NCBI GenBank assembly: GCA_030267965.1
Contig: BRYA01000019.1
Coordinates: 1-64,000, forward strand
Direction: 5' to 3'
Length of the DNA: 64,000 nucleotides
DNA from: Triparma columacea
Taxonomy: Eukaryota; Sar; Bolidophyceae; Parmales; Triparmaceae
This document shows positions 44,583 through 55,896 of the stretch, in pieces. Every line of letters starts with the position of its first letter. The first letter of the stretch is position 1. The position numbers and the translations under genes were made by a program. The notes beneath the pieces were generated by a model. That model did no database searches and had not been told where the DNA came from. It worked only from the letters and a program-made list of their open reading frames with translations.

Positions 44583-46329
44583 ATGATGAAGACAGCCCTT
44601 TTTGTCTTCCTCAGCGTGCTGGGAATTGTATCAGCAACAAACCCAATCCCTCAGTAAGTATAAATCTAAATAGGAAGGGAGTTCCTCAAGCATTGTCAAG
44701 ATCGGCCCGCCCAAAGTTTCACCCAAATAATCCAAACTCACACGACCTACCCTCAGGTATGTGATTGACTTGGACGTTGACCCTGAACATCGTTACGACA
44801 CGATTTTTGAAGTCGGTCCTAAGGTGAGTTTGATGCAAATCACATTGAATTCGTGAACATTGCACAGTGTCAGGGTCAAAAACTCACCCCTACGATCTAT
44901 GAACCGAATACGACACGGTTTACCACAGTTTAACGACACAGTTTGGTCATTCTACAACCAGCTTGCTGGCGACGGACCCCTACTCAATGTTCTCTACAAA
45001 ATCTCCGACAAGAGGGGAGACTACAATGATGAGCAGCAGGGTAAGAAGTGGTGGAGACAATGTCATAACCTCTTCTGTTAAATCTCTCAACTTATCAACA
45101 CACCCCCACACAGGAGAGATTAACGGCCTGGCTCGCCTCTCCGGCCTCCCCCTCAAGTTCGTCCAGTCCATTCAGATGCTCTACGAGGTAAGATTTAGGA
45201 GGGGAGGAGGCTGTACACAAAGGATTTGATCTTTATTAGGGTCACTTCAACAGAAATAAATGCACAACGCACGCTAATTTCCCCACCCCCGACGGCTCGC
45301 CCTCGCCGCCCCCCCGCAGCTCCAAACGATTATGGTTCCCATTGTCAACTTCACTGGGACTGCCGCCGACCACCCCACTGTCTCCGAGCTCCTTGACCTT
45401 GACCCCGACTATGAGCATCTCCTGCGCATCCCCTGGCGTGGACCAGGTTGTACCGGGATAATCGCCCTGAATTCCGACGATGGCACCGTCTCACACGCCC
45501 GCAACCTCGACTTCTCCCCTGTCGACGTTATGGGTAATCTCGTGTACGAGGGCATCTTCAAAAAAGAGGGGCAGGAGGTATTTCGCTCCCAGATGATCGC
45601 CGGCTACACCATGGTCATCACCGCTTACAAGGCGGGTCAGGATGGCTACGCACTGGAGCGCAACACCCGCTACGGGGACCACACCGGTTCGTACAAGGAG
45701 ATGGTCCAGAACCTCTGGGCCGGCAGAGAGCTGAATGGGTGGAGTCTTCGAAAGATTCTCGAGGTGAGAATGGAGGAGAAATAGGAGAGCCCATCTTAAC
45801 CCTCATCACTCACCCTTTCGTTCATCGCAGTCCACTTCCACTTTCGACGATGCTCTGGACCAGATTTCCACCGTTCCCTACACCTCCACCGAATACGCCA
45901 TCCTCTCCGGCTTAAAGAAGGGCACCATCCTCGCCCGCAACCCCGACAACGTCGCCCACACCCAGACCCTTGGGGAGAACGAGGACGGAGACGACTACAT
46001 TATCATCACCAACTTTGATTTCTTCTGGAAGGACGTGAGGGAATGGTTCGACCCGACAGGTGGAAAAGGCGCCTTTCACCCCCGTCGCATTTACGCACAA
46101 AAGGTGAGAGAGGGCAAACACGATATACATACTGTGCGATAGACTAAAATTAGAGCAACCTTTCTGTCGTCGCTTCGCTCCCCCCCCCCAGGTCCTCGAC
46201 GCTGCCGATGTGCTGACCACCGATGTCCTCTGGGAGGCCATCAACAACGAGGGAACCTTTGCCGATACCATCTTTCAGGCAATTATCAACGTCGAGCAAG
46301 GCCTCTGGAACATTTCCCAACCCATGTGA
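44583..46329 (+). CDS. Acid ceramidase / NAAA-like lysosomal amidase
   Basis: N-terminal-nucleophile hydrolase cleaving fatty-acid amides (ceramide or N-acylethanolamines). Seven exons: 44583-44653, 44757-44823, 44929-45040, 45114-45187, 45320-45763, 45831-46103, 46192-46329; phases agree, 392 residues, the family's usual length. A signal peptide (MMKTALFVFLSVLGIVSA) is followed by the family's beta-type start (YVIDLDVDPEHRYDTIF), EINGLARLSGLPLKFVQ and then the self-cleavage nucleophile: GPGCTGIIAL, where Cys becomes the new N-terminus. SHARNLDF and RNTRYGDHTGS match conserved segments. Exons 4-7 use short C-run acceptors. Start chosen at the first of two adjacent Met codons. It converges with the prominin-like gene across a small direct repeat. 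Confidence 0.92.
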
Positions 46330-46376
46330 TGTAAAAATTTAGAGCACTTTATTTCTGAAATATGTACCTACTAACT

Positions 46377-46457
46377 AATAATCCCCCCCTAAGAGTGCAA
46401 GCCGCGCGTATAATCAATAATCCCCCCCCCCTAAGAGTGCAAGCCGCGCGTATAATC
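46377..46457. repeat. Direct repeat of about 40 bp at the convergent gene ends
   Basis: Two copies of AATAATC(C)nTAAGAGTGC followed by AAGCCGCGCGTATAATC, starting at 46377 and 46416; the copies differ only in the length of the C run. The second copy ends in the stop codon of the prominin-like gene, so the repeat occupies nearly the whole 127-base gap between two 3' ends. Confidence 0.9.
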
Positions 46458-49400
46458 TAAGCCAAGTCTCCATCCTCTCCTTCCTGGGCCTCTCCTTCCT
46501 GGGCCTTCTCAGGCATCTCGATCACCGGTGCGGCCTCCTCACTTGCCCCCTCTCCATCTGGGGTGTCGTACTTTCCTGACCCGACGACCCTTCCGCCCTC
46601 ATCGGCTCCTGCAAGCACGAGGCTGCGATGAGCGAAAGCGCATCGCGAAAATATTTAAAGTTAGGGACCAGACATGTGCGCTTGCCTGCAATTATCGTCG
46701 TCGTGTCTCGTGTATCGTGTGTATCGCGTGTATCGTGTATACTAAGAGCTCATCGTTGCACTCTCGCCCTGACTCACCTTCCGACACCGCACCTCCACTT
46801 TCCGCGGAACCTGTTGACCAAAATGGCGGCGCACATGCACACGGGGATGTTAAAGCACGCCAGCAACACCAGACTGATGGAAATATCGAGGAAGCCGCTC
46901 AAAAGGTCGACGCACCAGTTGTCCTGCAGCTCGTCCATAAAGGACGCCAAGAACCCACACCTCATGTTGCAGACGAACTCATTTACGTGGTCCACGAGTT
47001 CGCCGACCATGTTGCTGCGAGGAGCGAAATAAATCGCGGAAGGCGTTAGGATTAGGGACGAGAATAATTCGTCAAAGGGAGGACCTCTATACCGCGCTCC
47101 ACCTTACCTGCCCATGGTGTTGAAGCTGGTCATCAAGTCGGACATTTTGCCTTCGTAATCGTCCAAGGCGCTCATGATAGAGGTGGCATGCCCCAGCTCA
47201 GGAGTGGGGCAGGTGTTGGAAGCACAGTAAGTGACGTCCCCCAAGTCCGCGAGCATGCCGTTTTTGGCAATGATGGTGTCATACATGTTGTCGTACAGGT
47301 CGTGGATGTTGGTATTATCAAAGCCGAAGGTGGTGCAAGCTGTGAGAGAGAAGATGCGGGCAACGTAAGCCTTGGGAGTTTCAGTCGAATCGCGGCTCAA
47401 GGAGATGGCGGAGTCGCAACTCAGAGTTCCCGACATCCCCGTCCATGGTTCTAAAATGTTGGCCTCTAGAATTGAAATATCGTAGCAGCACTTTTGATTG
47501 TCGGGCAGGGCATCATAGTTCGCCGCCCCATATGCCTGCCTAAAGCTTTCCTCAGAGTTGGTGAGGTCCGAGAGGCCGGTAACCAAGTCATTCCCCCCAA
47601 TGTCAGTCAGTACAATGGCAGATATCGCGGTTCCCATGTCAAGAATTGGAGTCTTTATAGACGAGAACGAGGCGGCAATGTCGACATCCTCGGTTGCCGC
47701 GAGCTGCTCCTCGAGGGGTCCTGCGAAGTCCAGCTCACTTGTCATGTTGAAAGCGACCAAGAGAGCAGTGTCGTTGTAGCAAGCGTTGAGTCCCGTTCCT
47801 GCCTGCTCGCCCAAGACACTGAAATCATCCTTGACAATGTCCATGAAGACGCACATGTCAGACCAACCAATACTGGCAACGAGGGCGACTCCACCGACGA
47901 TGAAGGTGACAGTTCCAATAACTGCACCGAACAACCAGGTGAAGTGCAGCAAGAATTCCAAATAGTCATCAAACTTGCAGGGAGTGAAAGCGGAGATGAC
48001 GCCGACGAAGCCAAGAGCGACGAAAGCGAGGGCAACCGCGAAGAGAGCGAGGACACCATACTGGCGAACTTGCCTCAAATTATCGGTGGTCTCTTTGAAT
48101 TCGTCCATATCCGCCTTGAGCTGGGTGATGGTGTCGTTCATGGCCGAGATTTGGTCAGTAGCACTGTGATGGAGAGGGAGGAGTACGAGCAACGAAGGAG
48201 GAGGTTAGTAAAAATTGGAAGGTGAGAAAAGTCACCAAGCCACTCTCACCTGGTTGCGGCTTCCTTGATCGGTTCTTCGACTTCAACAAGCCCGGTGCTG
48301 AGGGTTTCAAGAAGTGTTTCAACTTCAGTGACAATTGGATCGACCGTGCTATCCATGTCGTCGACGACTGCGTTCAAAGCGGCATCTTGTCCGACAGACG
48401 CAAGAACGGAGTTGTAGTTGGTGGAGAACTAAAGAGGTTGAGATTGGGGACGGGGGGGGGAGTAGTGATTAGATTTTGATACCTTCAAGACTCCTTCCTT
48501 CCTCCCTTCATTTTCATTTCGTACCGTTTGGAAACGCGCCACGATTGCGTCCATGTCGTCCCTAACCCAAGAGCTGCCATCAACGATGCCCTGGACCTCA
48601 GCGACGGCATCACTAACGGAGTCGGCAACACCCTTGATGGGCCTCCCGGCGATACCGAAAAAGAACTGAAGGTCAGTGGCCCCCTTGTCAACAGTTGCAA
48701 AGATCTTTTCAAGGGCATCAGTCACCTTGTTATTGCCGACGTTTGCCTGGTTTCCGACCACGATCATACCGAATGCAAAGATGGTGAAGAAAAGGACGGG
48801 GAGCGAAATCTCCCAGGACTTGTAAGGGGTCATGCGAGGCCTGGCTCCACAGCACTTGAGCCTGCAGATGCACCTGAAGCAAAAGTAGAAGATAGTAAAG
48901 ATAAAGTTCAGGAGGCCCGCAACAACGGGCCCTGCGAGGTACTTACCGACACTGACAGCGTACTGAGAAAGGTTGGGGGAGGGGGGGCATGGATTAGGCC
49001 GGACTGACAGAAAGACAAACGTGTGCTGCTTTCCCTCACCTCTTCGACAAGCTTCTTGGCTGCTTCCATTTCATCTTCGGTGTACTCAATATCTCTTGGC
49101 TGCCCACTGACAGCTTTGCTCCAGTAGCAGTTTGCCTTCACCTCACACATTCCTCCCTCCGCCTCAGTATCTGAAGGGGCGGTCCCATCGCAGTCTGCGT
49201 TCTTATGGTCGTCGGCGACATACCTCTCCTTGTTTTCTTCGTTGTCTTCACAGCTGCGACAAGGACCGATGGAGGGATTAACTACAGGAGGAATAGCTGA
49301 ATGATACACAAATACATATACATCAAGCATCATTATCCACCCTACCAATACAAACCCTTCGCTCCTCGCCGCCGTCATCTCACCTCAAAATCATCATGGC

Positions 49401-49887
49401 ATCAAAGACTTCCTCGAACCAAGGGATATCAGCTCCACGAAAATCCTTAAGCGTCTCGAGGGCGATCTTTTCACCACCAGAAGGTTGCTGCGACGGATGA
49501 AGAAGGAGCGGGATCAGTAGATGAAAATTGAGCAACATAAAGTCAAATGTTGAAAATAAATAGTATAATAGTACTCCTATAATAGTATTCCGGCCCATGT
49601 AAAAATTGTAAAGCGGGAAAGTTAGAGCAGAAAAAAATACGACTCTACGATGCGGAAGAAACTCGTACCGAATAGTTACCAAAGCCCTCAGGCTGGGGAG
49701 TCATGTAAAGAGAGCAATCCTCTTCAAAAAGCAGTCGAGACCCCAAAAGAGCATCTTCATTATTTGCAGGGAACAAGGCACGAGAGATGGGCGACAGGTT
49801 ATCCAGGTTATCCAGCACCACGGAAACACCAGAAGCCGCGGCGGCACTAGTTACCGTCGCAAAAATAACCAGATATTGCATCATCAT
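46457..49887 (-). CDS. Prominin-like pentaspan membrane glycoprotein
   Basis: Eight exons (minus): 49887-49669, 49487-49384, 49253-49040, 48962-48525, 48428-48250, 48163-47108, 47014-46778, 46622-46457; all phases join, 870 residues. Topology is that of prominins: signal peptide (MMMQYLVIFATVTSAAAA), short ectodomain, TM1 (VVAGLLNFIFTIFYFCF), Cys-rich cytosolic loop CRCICRLKCCG-like, TM2 (LPVLFFTIFAFGMIVVG), a large helical loop, TM3 and TM4 (YGVLALFAVALAFVALGF; FGAVIGTVTFIVGGVAL), a second large loop with several Cys, TM5 (FLDISISLVLLACFNIPVC), and a Glu/Gly-rich tail with a repeated QEGEAQEGE. Prominins shape membrane protrusions and flagellar membranes. Two donors are GTACGA rather than GTGAG. 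Family call rests on topology, not on diagnostic motifs. Confidence 0.75.
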
Positions 49888-50053
49888 GGATGGCAAAATT
49901 TGATTTGTAAGAACGTTGAATTGGATGATGTGTTCGGAATGTGGCTAGCCATGTGTTTATAGGTTTTTGAAAGGAATGAAAGAAAAGTTATTCGAGAAAG
50001 GGCTGCGAAGATTAGGATGTTACGGTGTCTGGGATCAATCCGATAGAGAGCGG

Positions 50054-53000
50054 TCAATATTTGTACCGTATCTTATCCCACATTTCGCAAGTACAATCCT
50101 GCTCGACCCACTGCTGCTCAGGCGGCCAGCTAAAATCTATGATCTCGTTGAAAAAGTTCACCCCGGTCCCGTCGTAGGTTCCGTCCACACCGACCCCGAC
50201 GACGTCGTTATCTTGGGCTACCTTGAGAATTTCCCCCGCTAGGCTCTTGGGATTATGCTCGTAATTGTAGTAAAAGTGCTGCTCCCTCTTCTCCTGCGCG
50301 ACCCCCTTCTCCCCTCCCATTCCACCACTTCCTATCAACCTACGGACGAGCGAGTAAGGCAAGTTAGTCGTAAGCTACATTATATGGGGTATATCTAATT
50401 CTATCTTCACCTGGACCAAAGACCTCTCCTGCCCTCCCCCCCCTCCTGCTTGATAGCCCTCCTCCTCAGGACAGTCCGATGCTTGGTGTCCACGGCAACC
50501 TCGATTCCTAGGAGTTTCAGCACCCTCTCCCTAAAATCCTCCTCCGACTCGCCCTCTTCCCACTCCAACTCAAAGTCCTCATCCTCGAGGCCCCAGACGC
50601 CCTCCACACCGGGCTCAGCAGCTTCGTCGTACTCATCATCGTACTCATCATCGTAGAATTCATCGTCGTTGTCGTTGTCGTTGTCGTTGTCATCGAATTC
50701 GTCGTCTTCTTCAACACCCCAGTAATCTTCCGCCTCGTATTCATCGTCCTCCCCCCTCATCCACGGCCCCCACTTCACCTTGCTGCCCTCGTGGTTGGGG
50801 TCTCCGGTCTTGGCAAACGCCGCCCACCTTTCGGAAAGATCCGTAGCTAACTCCTCGTCCGCATCGTCGACAAAAATGTCACCGAAGAACTGGTTCAACA
50901 GCCTGTCCATCTTTGGATGTTCAGTGGTATATGGGTTTGAGTTTGAACCTGGGTGTGTGTGTGTGGGAGGAGCTTATTAGATTGTTTACGGTTGCCTTGC
51001 AAATTTCGTTGAAATATCGAACCCCTGCAAAATCTCCTCCTCTGATTCCCTTACCTCCCTTCCCCCCCCTCTTCCCGTTCCTGCCCTGTCCGCCCTCGTC
51101 TCCCACAGTGCCGTTACTCTCGTTCCCAAGCTCCCCCCTGAACGCCCTCATAGCCTCCGTGTAGGGGTACTCCGGGGGGACCGGGGCCTCCTCTATGCCC
51201 CTCTTCCCCCGGACGCTGTACTCTTCCCTGATGATGTCCATGGAGTTGAAGAAGTAGGGGAGCTCGGCCGTGTGGCAGGAGAGCCCCCAGCAAGCGGGGA
51301 AACCGGCGACGTGGGTTGGCTGGGTGAATCTGTATACGTACACGTTGGAGGAATTCGAGGGCTGGAAAGGGGACGCGGGAGGGGTGCTCTGCTGCTTCTG
51401 CCCGGGGTCTTCCCTCTGCTTTCTCTCCTCCTGCGACGACGAGCGAGAGTGGCTAAGTTTTGGCGCCTCCACTTTGACCTTCGTCTTTGCCTTTTGGTCC
51501 ATTCTCACCTCCCTCCTATTTCTCTCCTTCTCTTTCCTCCTCATCGCCACCCCGCTAGCGAACCTCCAGCTCGGGCACCTGAACAGGTAATCGTCAATGA
51601 TGGTGCTCATGACTGGCCTGTAATCCACCGCAACTTTCGCAGCCTCACGGAGCGCTCGGGCTTTCTGACGGGCTATCCGCCGCTCGAGACGACGGGCGGC
51701 TCGCGTTAATGTGGTGGGGGGAGAAAGTACGGCCACGGCGGAGGAGCTGTTGACAGCGGGCCGAGGGGTGGAAAGAGTACCGTCAGGGTCCGATGGAGGA
51801 GACGGAGATGGAGAAGAGACTCCCCCCCCCCTCAGTTCTTTGAACCTCTCCTCCATCCATTCGTCTATATCACGCATGAAGTCCTCCTGGTCTTCACCGA
51901 GAGGTACAAATGCCCCCCCCCTCCAAAGTTTCGAGAGGAGTTCGGAGGTCGATGTACTGCGGTGAGCGCAGCAGTTGCTTTAGTAGTTATTTGAGGCGCG
52001 TGCATGGGTTTTTTTCGCCCCTCACCCCACTCCTTCATTCTCACCTGGACTTTTTGTCTGCGCCTTGGCCTGTTGGAGCCCCCCCGTCTTCCCCTTTGTT
52101 CTCCTCCCTGAGAGCCTCCATTAATATCTCCTCGTACTCTCTCTCCAATTCCTCCCTCCTATCCAAGTACTGCAGGGGGGCGTGTGGGTTTACGTTAGCG
52201 ATTGGGAGACGTTCCCTTGTCAAAAATGGTTTTGTCTTTTAAGTCCTCACCTCCTGCCTGGCCTCCTCCTCCCTCAATCTCCTCTCCCCCACCTCATTCG
52301 CCTTCTCCTCGATGCCCTTCACCACGTCCCTGTAGTGTCCCAGTACCCTCCCCGCGTTCTCCCTGAAAAGCGCCCCCACGAACATCCAGTATACGACCTT
52401 TGGCATAGGCGCCGGGAACGCCGAGTAAACGAAGATCTGACCCTCGTGAGCGTTCGTCCCAATAACCACCGGCATGTCGTCCGGGATAAGGTGTAGATTA
52501 TCGAGCGGCTGGCTGACATTAACGTTGGCCCACCTCATGCTGCTCTCCAGGTGCCCCTCCTCCCCCCTCCTGCGTCCCTTCTTCTTCCCCCCCCTCCCGT
52601 CCCCCGCGTCCCCTATGACCAACCCCGCGTCAATGAGCTTCTGCTTCCTGCTCGAGTGTGAGAACTTATAAACCCTATGCCCGCTCTGTTGCGTGATGAG
52701 TCTCCTGTCTCTCTTATTCCCCGGTATCCCGTCGTCTCCATCCTCCCCGGCCTGCTGTTCCCCCCCTCCTCCCCCCCCCCCGACCCCCCCCGAACCGGCC
52801 TCATTGCCGCCTTCCTCCCCCTTGAAACGTACGGCGTAGCGAATCTCACGAGTCTCAGTAGGGCTCCACACGAAGAAGTCACCCACGGACCTAGGCACGC
52901 CCATGAACTTGCTCTGAGCCTGCGGCGAAGCGTAAATTGCGAGTTAGAGTGGTATCGTTATTCTCCCCCCGATAAAAGGGTTTGTCTACCAATATTGTTC

Positions 53001-54062
53001 AGTGCCTCTTGGTAATTTCTCAACCCTCCCTCACCTCTAGTATTTCCTCGACCCTCTCGCTCCTCAAGCAGTGTAGGTCCCTGCAGTCCACCTCCCTCTT
53101 CAGCGCTTTCCCGATGAAGTCGGCGACGATTACGCTCCTGAAGGAGTAACCCATTGGGTTGCTCTGCATTATCGCCTTCTGGAAAAGCGATCCCGCCCCG
53201 TCCATCATGCTGTATGATTTAAGGTTGAGAGAAGGGTTAGCACTCGGCGGGGTAAAAAAGTTAAAAACCCTTCAGCCTTTCGTGTCAAACCCCCCTCACC
53301 CCTTTCTCTCACCTATGAAGTCCAATCGCCACCGCTCCCGCGCTTTCCCCCACAAGTGTGACCTTCTTAGGGTCCCCTCCAACGTGTTTGATGTTATGGT
53401 GTACCCAGTCCAGCGCTGCGCGCTGGTCCATCAGGCCGTAGTTGCCGTAGAGGCCGTCGTCGATTGAGACGAGCCAACCGAGGGCACCGAGACGGTAGTT
53501 TACGGTTACTACTATAACGTCCTTGTCTGCGAGACCGTCACCCCTGAACTATAGAGGGGGGGAGGGGGGATGGGGTGGAGGGTTGGAGAGGAGGAGGATA
53601 TTTTGCGCATGTTTGGGTGTGAGGTGTTGTTCTGTATCCAACTCTCTCTCAGGGTGCTTCCTTTGTCTTTCCCTCCCTCCTCACCTCCTCCCTGTTCCCG
53701 CTCCCTTGCTGGAACGCCCCTCCGTGTAGCCAAACCATTACAGGTAGTCCCTCCCTACCCTTAACCAGCCAGTTCCCATTAGTCCTACTCGCGTAGCCCG
53801 TCGGTGTGAATATGTTAAGGTACAGGCAGTCCTCGCTCATCGGTCCAACCCTAGGGTTGTTAACAGGGTCCACTATCTGCAGGCAGTCGTCCGCGTAGTT
53901 CCTCCCGTCAAGACGTCGTGGGTGCCAGGGGGTCACGGGCTCGGGGGGTGAGAAACGACGCTCCCCTACGGGGGGAGCGGCGTAGGGTATACCGAGGTAA
54001 CGATCGAGACCCTCGGAACGGGAACCGAGGATCTTGCCGTAGTCAGGGAGGTTTAGGGTCAC
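50054..54062 (-). CDS. Type B carboxylesterase-like protein with long insertions
   Basis: Eight exons recognised (minus): 54062-53685, 53548-53313, 53209-53035, 52919-52251, 52169-52045, 51956-50990, 50910-50411, 50339-50054; phases agree, about 1111 residues against the usual 550. The family core is clear: DRYLGIPYAAPPVGERRF, EDCLYLNIFTP, PVMVWLHGGAFQQGSGN (oxyanion hole), VTLVGESAGAVAIG (nucleophile Ser), VIGTNAHEGQIF (Glu of the triad) and LSCHTAELPYFF (His). Extra sequence lies between these: a Gly/Lys-rich insert in exon 4, charged coiled coil in exons 5-6, and a long Asp/Glu/Asn run with degenerate DNDN repeats in exon 7. All triad residues are present, so catalysis is plausible. The start is not resolved: 54062 is not an ATG, and upstream lies a poly-C stretch; the ORF at 54752-54234 may supply a signal-peptide exon. 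Confidence 0.85.
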
Positions 54063-54233
54063 GGTTTGGAGGGGGGGTGAACGGGTGGGGGGGGGGGGGG
54101 AAGGGGAGGGGGGGGAAGGGGGGGGAGAGTTGGGGGAGGGGGGGGGAGTGGAGCCTGTTTTTTCATCTATTTTTCTCTTTCTCTGTGTGTGTGGGGGGGA
54201 AGGAGGTTAGATTTATTATGATGAGGGTTAGGG

Positions 54234-54752
54234 TTATGCTGTAATGTTGAGCGGCGCGTCGTGCATCTTCTCCTTTCTTCTCACCTTCCTTCTCTTCTTT
54301 CCATCAGAAGATACCCCTTTACCATCTCCCTTAACATTCTCCTTGTCAGCGTTCTTCCGGTGACGGACTTTACCCTTCTTTACCATCTTCTTCCCTTGCC
54401 TTCTTTTGCCACTTGGGGAGACACCTTGTTGTGCCCCACCTCGTGTGTCTGAAAGTGTGTCTGAAAGTGTGTCTTTGGCTGCTTTCTTTAAGTTCTTTTC
54501 GATGTTATATTGACTATTTAGCTCGCTATCGTTACTGTTATTGCATTCATGTGTGTCATGTGGTTTGATGTGAGTTTTAGGAGCTATAATTAGTGTGGAT
54601 TCAGATGACTGTCGAGGAGGAGGGAACTTTTCTTCTTCTTCATCTAACTCTATTACATTTATATCATCTATAGAGCTAGATACTATAGATATGAGGAGGA
54701 TAGGTAGAAATAATTGTAGAATAAAGGTGTTTAGGATCCTCATCCCTTTCAA
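54234..54752 (-). CDS. Lysine-rich protein with signal peptide, or first exon of the esterase
   Basis: 172 residues if unspliced. The start MKGMRILNTFILQLFLPILLIS is a convincing signal peptide. An acidic segment (IELDEEEEKFPPP) follows, then a strongly basic Lys/Arg/Gly tail with phrases such as GKRRQGKKMVKKGKVRHRK. It lies directly upstream of the esterase on the same strand; a donor GATG|GTAAAG inside it joins in phase to an acceptor AAACAG at 54155 and then reads through a Pro-rich poly-C stretch into the esterase core. If independent, it would be a secreted polycationic protein. The two readings cannot be separated from sequence alone. Confidence 0.5.
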   Translation of the reverse strand: MKGMRILNTFILQLFLPILLISIVSSSIDDINVIELDEEEEKFPPPRQSSESTLIIAPKTHIKPHDTHECNNSNDSELNSQYNIEKNLKKAAKDTLSDTLSDTRGGAQQGVSPSGKRRQGKKMVKKGKVRHRKNADKENVKGDGKGVSSDGKKRRKVRRKEKMHDAPLNITA

Positions 54753-55262
54753 TCAGAATGAAAACACAAAATTGCTCCCTGATCAGATCTGTGTTGTTGG
54801 ACTATTTGAGACTTTACAATGGTACGCTTATTTAATTGATCACTCGACGATCCAATGAAATACACATTATGGAGGAAATTGATCCAATATATCACCTAAC
54901 CCAAAGGAGTACTGAAAAACAAAAGGCCGGGAGCGGAGGCCATCATGGGTAGAGGATTATATAATATTATGGTTAGGGTTAGGGTTACACACATCGACAA
55001 AATCACACAGCAAACACTTAGAGATCTTTTACAGCGGGGAATAAACAGGGGATTGTAAAGAGGAAACTGGAGGAGGGGGAGAGGGCAGACGTGGGGGAGA
55101 TGGGGGGGAGGGAGGGGAGAGCACAGAAGACCATGAACTGCCGTGCTTGAGTGCAGTGGCGCCCCCCTAGCACAACACCGCGAGCCAGCCGTTGCGAGTG
55201 CCGTTACTGTCGTCGTTACTATCTCGTTTCACTAACTCCTCCCCTCCCCTTCCCCATCGCAG
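54753..55262. other. Divergent intergenic region with interstitial TTAGGG repeats
   Basis: Holds the promoters of the lysine-rich/esterase gene and of LSM2. GGTTAGGGTTAGGGTTA at about 54970-54986 is a short telomere-type array. The first coding base(s) of LSM2 should lie in the last 150 bases but the start exon was not identified; ATG 55132 is followed by a stop after four codons. Confidence 0.5.
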
Positions 55263-55559
55263 CTGTTCTTCTCCTTCTTCAAAACCCTGATCGGCAAGAC
55301 CGTAGCCGTCGAGCTAAAGAACGACGTGATCCTAACCGGCACCCTCCACTCCTGCGACCAGTACCTCAACCTCAAGCTCTCCTCCGTGACTGTCGTAAAC
55401 GGGGACAAGTACCCGCAGCTGGGGTGCCTAAAGAACGCGTTCGTTAGGGGGAGCGTGGTTAGATATGTGCAGATCCCGAGCGGGGAGGTCAACACGGAAC
55501 TGCTAGAGGACGCGACTAGGAAGGAGAACGCACCGAAGAAGAGGGAGGTGGCAAAGTGA
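55263..55559 (+). CDS. LSM2: U6 snRNA-associated Sm-like protein LSm2 (main exon)
   Basis: Subunit of the LSm2-8 (U6 snRNP) and LSm1-7 (mRNA decay) rings. The exon begins after acceptor CCATCGCAG and encodes 98 residues: LFFSFFKTLIGKTVAVELKN, VILTGTLHSCDQYLNLKL (Sm1 motif), KNAFVRGSVVRYVQIP (Sm2 motif). Known LSm2 proteins start MLFYSFF, so only the initiator Met, or very few residues, is missing; it probably sits in an upstream mini-exon. The basic tail (TRKENAPKKREVAK) is normal. Stop TGA at 55557-55559. Confidence 0.95.
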   Translation: MFFSFFKTLIGKTVAVELKNDVILTGTLHSCDQYLNLKLSSVTVVNGDKYPQLGCLKNAFVRGSVVRYVQIPSGEVNTELLEDATRKENAPKKREVAK

Positions 55560-55896
55560 GGGGGGGATGGCATATTTATTGTGTGAATAATTCGCTAAAG
55601 TTTTTCATAAATAAATAAGGCCGCCCTACGTTATCTATTTTCCCGCGAGGTCGTACCAGAAAAACTTGTCACGCTTATATCTCATCAGGATCCTGTTTTA
55701 TCTCCACTTTGATCCGCCTCGATTTTTTGTCGACACTTCCTGAAGAAATTCTGCCCCCCCCTTCTACTGTTTACACTACAATGCACGATGATGAGGAAGA
55801 TAATACAATTCTGATTCATCCACATTCAAATATGACCGCGCTTTCTGTGAACTTTTCCCTAAAGATCCAAATTTGGCATTGAAAATCAAATTCTTA
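55560..55896. other. Intergenic; open frame without ATG leads into the PAH gene
   Basis: Contains the LSM2 3' end and an AT-rich stretch. The PAH protein frame is open from 55799 (NSDSSTFKYDRAFCELF, PKDPNLALKIKF) before its first ATG at 55897; an out-of-frame ATG at 55781 begins a 33-codon ORF through the same stretch. The upstream residues look protein-like, so the true start may be earlier through an unseen exon. Confidence 0.5.

Noticed and set aside
54960..54990. TTAGGG array as a telomere or chromosome end
   Set aside because: Only about three units, flanked by genes on both sides; interstitial.
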